The translations under genes and the position numbers were made by a program. The notes beneath the pieces were generated by a model. It saw only the letters and a program-made list of their open reading frames with translations. It was not told the origin of the DNA and searched no databases. Positions 55,912 through 64,000 of a stretch of DNA of 64,000 nt are shown piece by piece; position 1 is the first letter of the stretch, and every line of letters starts with the position of its first letter. The stretch lies in NCBI RefSeq assembly GCF_036323735.1, contig NC_086031.1, forward strand, positions 41,387,725-41,451,724, given 5' to 3'. The DNA is from Rattus norvegicus (lineage: Eukaryota; Chordata; Mammalia; Rodentia; Muridae).

Positions 55912-56240
55912 CTAGTTTGGTTTCTCTTGTTGTGATAAAACACTGGCCAAAAACAACCTGAAGGAGGAAAGGATTTATTTGACACCTGGGTCACAGTCTG
56001 CAACTGAGGGAAGCCAAGGCAGATGTGGAGTAGAGACCGTTGAGGAATGCGGCTTACTCTCTGGCTTGCTTCCTCTGCCTTGCTCCGTTACCTTTCTCCT
56101 ACAGCTCGTGTCTACATACCTAGAGATGGCACCGCCTACAGTGGGGTGGGTCTTCCTGCATGATAGCAGCTAAGAGAATGTCTCACAGATGCAGCCGCCA
56201 AGAAGTTTGAGGGAGACAGTTCTCTCCTCCTAGTAATATC
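55912..56240 (-). repeat. Rodent interspersed repeat (family not named)
   Basis: Starts ttctagtttggtttctcttg, then gataaaacactggccaaaaa and agatggcaccgcctacagtg; the reverse orientation of the family complete at 58036-58382. Confidence 0.6.
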
Positions 56241-56269
56241 GAGGTCTGTGGCAAGCTGGCTTTGGCCAG

Positions 56270-56345
56270 TGAGGGGTGTAGGTAGCTCAGTGGTAAATGC
56301 CCTGGGTTAAATTCTCGGCACATGCTAGGCTCTTCGACCCATTTC
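56270..56345 (+). repeat. Old ID-like fragment
   Basis: Contains gtaggtagctcagtggtaaa and ccctgggttaaattctcggc, a decayed ID/tRNA-like head. Confidence 0.55.
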
Positions 56346-56776
56346 TAGCATTGATGACAGTTTATGGGCATGCTCCCCCTTCTTCCGTGTACAAAGCAGT
56401 GTTCTGAAGCTCACACGGACAATCGAGCTGTGTAACGGGAGTGAGCAGCTAGCAGGAGCCCAGGCTAACATTAGCATAGCAGATAAACCGCTATTCCTGG
56501 CCACTTACTTCCCTGGTGGCCAAATCAGCCATAGCCTTACAGCTCTTCTGAGTGAGTACCTCTCCATAGGAGTCACTCAGGTCATTTTCTGCTTCAGAAC
56601 CCTGGGCCTGTCCTGCTACAGCCATATTCTGATGGCAACAAGCAAAGAAAACCCATGTCACTGGAGTGTAGACGGCTTCTTATCTAGACCTCTGAGTTAG
56701 AGCTGAAAGCACACACATTCAGCTCCAACCAATAGCATGTCACTTCCCTTCAGGCCTTCCCCCTCCCTCTCTCTAT

Positions 56777-56783
<7 letters not shown>

Positions 56784-56834
<51 letters not shown>
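56784..56834 (+). repeat. (CA)n microsatellite
   Basis: CA run of about 51 bp. Confidence 0.97.
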
Positions 56835-56836
<2 letters not shown>

Positions 56837-56904
56837 CTAATCCATTCTCAATATATAACAGCAGGGGGCAGGGTCTTCTTCAACTGTAGACTAGGGAGTT
56901 TGGG

Positions 56905-57150
56905 AGATGGGTCAGTTGTTAAAGAGCTCACTGTACAAGCCTAAGGATCTGAGTTCAGATCCCCGATGCCCATGCAAGGCAGAATACACCTGCAATCCCA
57001 ACACTGGAAAGGCAGAGAGGGAGGGCTCACCGCCCAGTTCGTCTAATCAAACTGGTGAGCTTCAGGTTGAGCCTCATGTAACACAGGCTGGTCTCCATCT
57101 TTCTATGTACCTAAGGATGACCTTGAACATATGATCCTCCTGCCTCCACT
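56905..57150 (+). repeat. B4-type SINE
   Basis: Head gtttgggagatgggtcagtt, middle cacctgcaatcccaacactg, then a B1-like piece on the opposite strand near 57085-57150 (ctccatctttctatgtacct). Confidence 0.65.
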
Positions 57151-57894
57151 TCCTGGGTGCTGAGATGGCAATATTTCACTACCATACTACATATATGCAG
57201 GACTGGAGATGAAACACAGGGCTTCCTGCATACTCGGCAAACAAGTACTGTGTCCCCTGAGCCACATACCTACCCTGCCTTGTATAATTATTAGCTGTGT
57301 TCTTTGGAGCTCTTACGGTACAGTGACTACAAGCTATCAAAGAGCAGCCACACCGTACTTAGCCCACACTCCCAGAAACACCCTGGAATTCTGCAGTGAT
57401 GATTGCAATATTTCAAAACAGTGGAAACACTGCTTTAAACAGCCAGAAATAAATCTGGAAAGAGGAAAGAAGCCTGGGTGACCTCTGAGTCGGAGATAGA
57501 GTCCCATCCAAAGGACGATGTAATTATCTGGCTTGCTAATTGGGTCGACTCTGGCTTCATTGAAATGCAGGCAGAATTGGGAACTGGAGTCATTTGGAGA
57601 AATTCCATTTGATTTCATAGTAGGGATTAACTGCTTTTAATGCAGGGTTTTAATGAACCACCAAAGACCATTATAATTAGAGAATAGACTGAAATTCTTG
57701 AAAAGAATGCTTTTTTTTTTTTGTAAGTAGGTTAACCCTGCGACCGTACTTCTTCCTCACCAGATAACAGAGATAAATGAGGTGAATCGACAGCCACCTA
57801 TGTCAACCCAAGCATATATATTGAGATAATAGGAATTGATTTTGTTGGATCTGTTGAAGTCTAATATTGTCATAGCTCTTTTAAAAAAATTTAC

Positions 57895-58448
57895 CTTATT
57901 ACTGTTCAAATTATATGTAAGTGCATATATTTATGTATGGGGGTGTACACATGAAGCCCCAGGGGCCTAGGAAGCCAGAAGAGAATATTTGATCCCCTGG
58001 AACTCCAGTTAAGGTAGCTATGAACCACCTAATAAGGTTGTGCTGGCTAGTTTTATGTCAACTCGACACAGGGTATAGATATCTGAGAGGAGGGAACCTC
58101 AATTAAGAAATTGTAAATGATGCCATCCTGGGCTGGTGGTCCTAGATGCTATAAGGAAGCAGGCTGAGCAAGCCTTGATGAGCAAACCAGTAAGCAGCAC
58201 CCCTCCATGGCCTCTGCATCAGCTCCTGCCTCCAGCTTGTTGCCCTGTTTGAGTTCCTGTCCTGTCTTCCTTTGATGATGACCTGTGACTTGGAAGTGTA
58301 AACCAAATAAACCTTTTCCTTCCCATCTTGCTTTTGGTCATGGTGTTTCATCATACCAATAGTTACCCTGACCAAGACAATGGGCTTTAGAAACCAATTC
58401 AAACCCTCTGCAAGAGCAGTGCACACTTAACCATCAGGCCCCATCACA
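57895..58448 (-). repeat. B3-type SINE split by a later insertion
   Basis: Left part 57895-58035 (tail and body, gatcccctggaactccagtt) and right part 58383-58448 (accctctgcaagagcagtgc) are the two halves of one minus-strand B3, separated by the element at 58036-58382. Confidence 0.75.
58036..58382 (+). repeat. Rodent interspersed repeat, best copy, nested in B3
   Basis: Starts gtgctggctagttttatgtc, includes gtaagcagcacccctccatg and ends caatagttaccctgaccaag. Least diverged copy of the unnamed family in the window, inserted into an older B3. Confidence 0.75.
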
Positions 58449-58929
58449 GTTCTTGATTCCAGTTCTAAACAAAACAGAGCCGCATAAAATGAAGAGCCTC
58501 TCTAGCTTCTTGCCCTTAGATAAGTCAATCACAAGAACCTTGGCCATGGTCCTTCAGACACTAGGCTTACGAGAAGCATATAGGCATCCAAGGAGAAGGT
58601 AGAGGAAGGAATCCCTTGAGGACAGCCACTCACCAGGCTGAGGTCATTTGCATCCATTCTGGACCCAGCACAAGGAAAAGTACGGCCCAGGGGTAGAGCC
58701 TTTTCTCAAGTAATAGCTTGTGATAACTGGGAAGAAACTCATAGAGATAAGAAACAAAAGGAACTATCCAAAATGATAGTTCATTGGGTAAAGACGCATT
58801 CTGACAAGCCACAAGCTGAGTTTGATCCCTGAAAGGAGAAAGCCAGCTTCCTCAGCTTGTCCTTTGACCTCCATACACACCATCCCTGCCCTCCCAAAAA
58901 AAAATGAATAAATAAATGGGAAAAATAAT

Positions 58930-59215
58930 GAATGGAACTGGGAACACAGCTCAGTCATTAAGTACTTTCTCTACAAACAAGAAGACCCAAGTTTCAGACA
59001 AATGTAGACAGGAGTTGAATGTTGAAGCACCTTTGTAATCCCAGCATTGGGGAGGCAGAGGCAGGTAGATCCCAGCCTACTTGGGGAACTCTTGGCTACT
59101 AAGAGACTCTGTCTCAAAAACAGAAGGTAGATAAGATCTGAGAATCAGCGCCTGAGGCTGATTCTGGCCTCCACGTACATGTGCACACACAACTACACAC
59201 ACCTACCACACAGAC
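58930..59215 (+). repeat. B4-type SINE
   Basis: Head aatggaactgggaacacagc, middle cctttgtaatcccagcattg, end gattctggcctccacgtaca with a CA-rich tail. Confidence 0.75.
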
Positions 59216-60389
59216 TCTTAAAGGCTCTTACAAAATGGCACTGACTGCGTGCTGATTGTAAGCCAGCCTGGGCTGCCCCCTGCAGGCACCTTCATATTTG
59301 CTGAATATACAATGTAAAAACCAGTGAAGATCAGACAACCTTTTCCCTCATTTTCCTGACCATCTATTCTGATTCATCAGGTCTCTGCTTCCATTTTAAA
59401 GAGCTCCTTGTCTGCTGGCAGAAGAACACATTCTCCCTGGCCTTTTCATCTGTCAGTCTGGAGATGCTGACCGTGAACAGTCTGGGGTAGCAGGAGGAGC
59501 CCTGGGCAGGAAAAGCAGTCTGTGCTCTCAGCTGTCTGACCTTGACTGATACTGGTCTCCTGGTCTCACTTTTTCTACTGTACAATGACAGTGACCTGTC
59601 TGCCTAACCCCCGCCCCACCCAATCCCCAGAGTCTGTAACTCTATAATCCAAAGTCCTCCTTGGCCTTGTCTAATTCTTTCAAAATCAGGGATAAGAAAG
59701 GAGTAGCCTAGAAGACAGCTTGTGAGTATCAGAAATAGGACAGAGCCAGAGAGGAGCCCGGGGGAGGGACAGGGGACAGGGAAGTGGGGCAGGTCAGGTG
59801 CAGAGTCCACAAACCCAACTGCCCGGAAAGCATCCATGAGTATAAGAGACTAAAGGGATGCTTTGACAGTGAGATTGTGTGGGTCTGCCAAGAATTGACT
59901 ATGGGCCTTCAAGTTGAGGCTTAACATAAAGGATAAAGGAACTCTTTCCTTCCTATTTGAGAGCATCGTGTCATTCCTTGTGAGCACTCAGGGTATTGGT
60001 CCCCTGCCTCTTGTACTAGTGTGTCCACTTGGAGACAGTGGGATTCCATCTCCTAATGGGGCCGGTTACTTCAGCTCCCCGTGTCCCTGAGTTCTTTTAT
60101 AAAACGGGTGGAAACAATAGCATATTTGTTAGGGGTTGCATGACTTAAGAAATGTACTCATGCTTCAGTCAACCATGGAAAGACATTCTGAGAATGCATT
60201 GTTAGATGGGCTCATCACAGAGTGCTTAAACTGAAATGGCTGCAGTGTCAGCCAGTTGTACATAACACACAGGTCTCCATTGTATAACCAGTCCACGACA
60301 GAAATGCATGCGGGCCTGTAAATGTGTTCTAGCAATGCCTTCTCCTCCTCAATGTCTGTTAGGTTTTCTTCCTATTGGTAGGATTCTCA

Positions 60390-60605
60390 GGACTGAGGAT
60401 ACAGCTCAGTTGAAAAGGTACTCACCTAGGACACACAAAGTCCGAGATTTGATTCCCAGTCCCACATAACTAGACGTGATGGCGCTACCTGCAATGCCAA
60501 CATGTGGGAGGTGGGAGATAAAAGATTGGAAGTTCAAGGTCAGCCTCAGCTTGAACATTAGGAGTTCAGGTCTGTCCTGAACTATGTGAAACTGTCTCAA
60601 ATAAA
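60390..60605 (+). repeat. ID-B1 chimeric SINE
   Basis: Head gactgaggatacagctcagt, B1-like gttcaaggtcagcctcagct and the tail gtctcaaataaataa. Confidence 0.7.
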
Positions 60606-61169
60606 TAATTCTCTGGGAACAAATTAAGGTGCTTTTGATCTGAAGGAATCAACTGTGGAGAGACTCAGAAACCTGTCATTTGAAGATGAATTGAAACTGG
60701 CTTGTTGGCCAAGGTGAGCCAAGATTGAGGTTGGTGAGGAAGGGACCTTACAGTAAGGGACCAAGATGAAAAGGGATAGAAAAAGAGTTGAGAGTCCCTA
60801 GGAACATCAGAGGCAGCTAAACTCAAGCTGAGAGCCACTTGGGAAGCCGTTAAACCCCCACCTCTGTGGCTGCGGACGCACGGGCAGAGTCTCGAATACC
60901 AGAGCATTTGGTCTCTCCGTCTGTAAGGTCCCTGGCGCCCCTCAGATTGTCCTTACACAATGTGAGTGGCAGAGAGGTCAGGGAGGGTAGAGGGGGACCG
61001 AGGGATCACTGTACAAGGTCAAAGTTCACCCCAGGCTGGCACAGTCATGGAAATGTGTTCCCCACAGTGTGCTTTCCGCAGCTGTGTGCCCACAGCACAT
61101 CCTGGGCCCGGCAGAGACTGAATCCCACCACCTAGCCAGCATTGTATATTTTTTTAATTAGGAAATATG

Positions 61170-61353
61170 CCATTGGGGACCCGGAGGGTGGCTCACTCGG
61201 GAAAGTGCTTATCATACAGACATAAAGGTCTGAAGTTTGACTTCTAGAACCTGTGTAAAAAGTGGGACGTGGTGGCAAGTGTGTGCACTCCCCGCACATG
61301 AGTGATGATGATGATGATGATGATGATAATGATGATGATGATGATGATGATAA
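61170..61353 (+). repeat. B4-type SINE with (ATG)n expansion
   Basis: Head ccggagggtggctcactcgg, then gtgggacgtggtggcaagtg; the rest is replaced by (GAT)n at 61303-61353. Confidence 0.75.
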
Positions 61354-61949
61354 TACAACTCAAACAGCAGCCAAACAAAAGAGGAACTGGGGAAAGGACT
61401 AGTAAGGAGGAAGAAGGGTCAACAGGGATGGGAGGAATCTAAAGGAGGGTGAGGGATATGAGTGATCAGAGTCCACCTATAACATTCATAGCATGTGCAT
61501 AACATGTGCATAGCATGTGCATGTGTATAATATGTGTATAGCATGTATATAACATGTAACCAAAGAACAATTTAATAAGGTTGTAAAGGAAATGGGGTCA
61601 AAAATAAGTAATGTGGTTGGCACCCAAGGTCATCTTCTGGCCATATGTGCACGTACACACCTACACAGAAAGGGGCAGAAGGTGGAATGCAGATGGGGAA
61701 GAAAGGGAGGGGAGGGGAGAGGAGGGAGAAAGAGGGAAAGGAGAAGAAAATCTGGAGAGGTTCTTCAGGAACGCCAAAAATCCAAGCTCATTTGAAAATA
61801 TAGGCAGTGCATAGTTGTAGCCACGTGACTGGAACTAGTGAGTGCTATTCTGGAGTCCAGGGACTGGGTTGTGCTTGGGGAGACAGCCCTCCTGAGGGTG
61901 CTGCCTCGGGTCTCCAGGACTGGTCAGAATTTCAGAAATGTTTGCAGTT

Positions 61950-62135
61950 TCAGTCTGGGGATATGGTTCAAGCAGAGCATTCGGGCGGCTCTGGGTTCCC
62001 TCCCCAGCGCCATGCCCACAGCATACCTATACTCAACCCTTGGGAGGTAGAAGTAGCAGGGTCAAGGCCATCCTCAGCTACACAGCAAGATAAAGGTCAG
62101 CCTGGGCAACACGAAACCCTGTCTCAAATTCATAA
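61950..62135 (+). repeat. ID-B1 chimeric SINE
   Basis: Head agtctggggatatggttcaa and tctgggttccctccccagcg, then B1-like cagcctgggcaacacgaaac and cctgtctcaaattc. Confidence 0.7.
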
Positions 62136-62139
62136 AAAC

Positions 62140-62335
62140 AGGGCCAGTGAGACGGTGTGGTGGGGGAAGGTGTTTTAGCCAGGCCCGAGTACTCGAGTTC
62201 AGGGCCCTGGCGCCATGTGCTGAGAGAGAGAACTCAACCCTAGAGTTTGTCGTTTCACCTCCCACACGCCTCCGCCAACACAAATAAGTAAATGTAATTA
62301 AAATATTTGAAAACAAAATTATAAAAATAAAGAGT
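62140..62335 (+). repeat. B3/B4-type SINE
   Basis: Head cagggccagtgagacggtgt, the remains of a promoter-like body and the tail cacaaataagtaaatgtaat. Confidence 0.5.
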
Positions 62336-62620
62336 GCTTGCTTGCCCATTAACTCAGATAGCATCTGGTGGGAACTTCGCAAGCTGCAAAGCACTCTCTC
62401 ACGGACCCCTGGAGCAAGCGCCCATCTTTGAGATGATAGAATGACGTGTCAAAGACTCTAGAAGACACAGTCTCTCTTGAGGTATGGATTGAGGTATGGA
62501 TGGGGGTTTGGATGCGCTGCCTTCTGCTCGGATAGTTGCACTTGGGAGGGGCAGCACAATGTCCAAGGCTTGAATGATGAATGGCAGATTCTTAGGCTTT
62601 GTTCTGAGTGGTTAGTGGAT

Positions 62621-62680
62621 CAGCAGAGCAGCTGCAGGAGTCACATGACCCAGCAGAGCAGCCGCAGGAGTCACGTGACC
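62621..62680. repeat. 30 bp tandem duplication carrying E-boxes
   Basis: Two adjacent 30 bp units (62621-62650, 62651-62680) differ at two positions. The second contains the palindrome GTCACGTGAC (62670-62679), the first GTCACATGAC (62640-62649). Confidence 0.93.
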
Positions 62681-63526
62681 CACCCGTCCACTGGTCACTG
62701 CTGCTCTGCGCTGAGCTGCTCTTCGAAGTAACATAAGCAGCCACACGTCAATCACTGAAGCTGGAAGATAAAAATAAAAACAAAAGAGCTGTGGGGGAGA
62801 AAAGGGCCTGGGGTGGGCAGCAAAGACCAGGCTCCAGAAGGCCTTTTCCAAAAGCCAAAATCAGCTCGAGCAGGAGGCTCAGGCTGCCGGCAAATATCCT
62901 GAGGATGGGATGCTTCCAGAAGGTTCCCCCTCACCCCCCTCCCTCCACACACACACTCTAATAGCCCTAGGATATGTTCATTCTTAGCTCTTAGTAAACA
63001 CAGCTGTTGTGATTGTAATCTACCCAGAGGCTTTTCACTATTACTCCAGCTCTAACAGTTTGGCAGCTGATGTGGGAAGAATGGTGTGGAGAGAGTAAAA
63101 GGCACAGCTCTCTCTCCTCAGAGTGGAGGGAGGGCATCGGGAGCCAGCCAGGCAGGACAGAGAGTATGGCAGCATCTAGAATCTATCTGGGTGTGCAGAA
63201 CCTGTGCTTCCCAAGGAAGTGGAGGAGAGGAACAATGACTGAGGAGGCTGGTGCCCAGGTTCGTCTAAGAGAAAGCCAGAGAACTTACACAGGAAAAGAG
63301 TCATTAAAGCACTTCAGGGGCCTGGAGAGACAGCCCCATCAGGAAAGCTCTTTCCATGTAAGCTTGAGGACCTAAGGTCTGTCCCCAGAATCCACATGAA
63401 GAGGCCAGGCATAGGGGCATACTCTTACGATCCCAGATCCCAGAGAGGCTCAAAGGCTAGCCAGTCTAGGCTGCTCAGTGAGCTCCAAGCCATTGTGGGG
63501 GAGAGGGGTCCTCAAAAAACACTGCA

Positions 63527-63639
63527 GGGGCTGGGGATTTAGCTCAGTGGTAGAGCGCTTACCTAGGAAGCGCAAGGCCCTGGGTTCGGTCCCCAGCTCC
63601 AAAAAAAGAACCAAAAAAAAAAAAAAAAAAAAAAAAAAA
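63527..63639 (+). repeat. ID element (rat, BC1-derived SINE), nested
   Basis: Same core as the copies at 20933 and 35862 except that one G before the A-rich tail is missing. A tail of about 27 A runs to 63639. No clean target duplication is visible, perhaps because the CA-rich right flank has changed length. Confidence 0.95.
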
Positions 63640-63679
63640 CCACACACACACTGTGGATGATGCCTGAATAAAAATACTT

Positions 63680-63833
63680 GGGGTTGTGCTCTGGTTTCCA
63701 CACACAATCACCTATGTGCATGTGAACATGTGTACCCACATGCGGTCTACAGGGGTTGTACTCTGGTTTCCACACACAATCACCTACCTGTGTGCCTGTG
63801 AACACATGTACCCACACCCACACACAGTCTACA
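63680..63833 (+). repeat. Tandem duplication of about 72-82 bp
   Basis: Unit 1 (63680-63751) and unit 2 (63752-63833) both start ggggttgt and contain ctctggtttccacacacaat; unit 2 has small insertions in its CA-rich part. Confidence 0.92.
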
Positions 63834-64000
63834 GGGTTATTTTTATCCATTGTAGAAAGTGAAGATGATTCTGCAGAAAGATGAATCCGAAATGCTCTGA
63901 TAGCCACAATCCCCTCATAGGACATGCATATAACCACATTGATATTTCCCCTCCTGTTATATTAAGGGTATTCAGGGTGTTTTATTGTTGTTTTTTTTTT

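Larger units (their letters stand above)
63320..63850 (+). repeat. B4-type SINE interrupted by an ID element
   Basis: Head cctggagagacagccccatc and body ataggggcatactcttacga to 63526, then the ID element, then the B4 tail (tgtggatgatgcctgaataa) with a duplicated end. Confidence 0.75.
52736..64000 (+). other. Mgat5: Mgat5 intron, 5' part (runs out of window)
   Basis: At least 11.3 kb of intron. I found no sequence matching the next expected part of the protein. It carries numerous SINEs, a minisatellite inside one of them, the 30 bp E-box duplication (62621-62680) and a third ID element (63527-63639). About 53200-53510, 53980-54660, 54900-55470, 56350-56760, 57210-57890, 58460-58920, 59220-60380, 60610-61160, 61360-61940 and 62690-63310 contain nothing I can name. 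Confidence 0.85.

Overview
The window is mammalian, and almost certainly rat (Rattus norvegicus). The evidence is three near-identical tRNA-like ID retroposons with the A-rich tail typical of rat, on a background dense with rodent B1, B2, B3 and B4 SINEs, GT/CA and TCTA microsatellites, and introns that make up about 98% of the DNA. There is no sign of a prokaryotic, viral or plasmid gene system.

One gene can be supported: Mgat5 on the + strand, encoding alpha-1,6-mannosylglycoprotein 6-beta-N-acetylglucosaminyltransferase (GnT-V, CAZy family GT18). Eight consecutive internal coding exons lie at 4115-4191, 5336-5425, 23351-23422, 25887-26048, 27850-28019, 31197-31331, 37849-37982 and 52602-52735. 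Together they give 974 coding bases that join in frame without a stop and encode residues about 136-460 of the roughly 740-residue enzyme (human numbering). The numbering is supported by cysteines, N-glycosylation sequons, the catalytic Glu297 and Trp401, which all fall where expected. The exons for the cytoplasmic tail, membrane anchor and stem lie upstream of the window, and the C-terminal UDP-GlcNAc-binding half lies downstream. All splice sites are GT/AG.

Layout: 1-4114 is the end of an upstream intron; 4192-5335 is a short 1.1 kb intron; 5426-23350 is a 17.9 kb repeat-rich intron; 23423-31196 carries three medium introns; 31332-37848 is 6.5 kb; 37983-52601 is 14.6 kb; 52736-64000 is the start of another intron. 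The introns hold SINEs (mostly old B4-type ID-B1 chimeras, some B1, B2 and B3, three young ID), several copies of a rodent interspersed repeat I do not name, and many simple repeats.

I found no convincing undescribed biological system. The most notable unexplained structures are: a 61 bp direct repeat (about 92% identical) 1.15 kb apart in one intron; a perfect 40 bp CA/TG inverted repeat; a 0.5 kb degenerate GTTGACTGT array; a higher-order duplication inside a TCTA array; a 30 bp tandem duplication carrying E-box palindromes; a 93 bp alternating purine-pyrimidine tract; and a 51 bp mini-SINE with a clean 15 bp target duplication. SINE boundaries are read by eye and are good to roughly 10-30 bases unless a target duplication fixes them.
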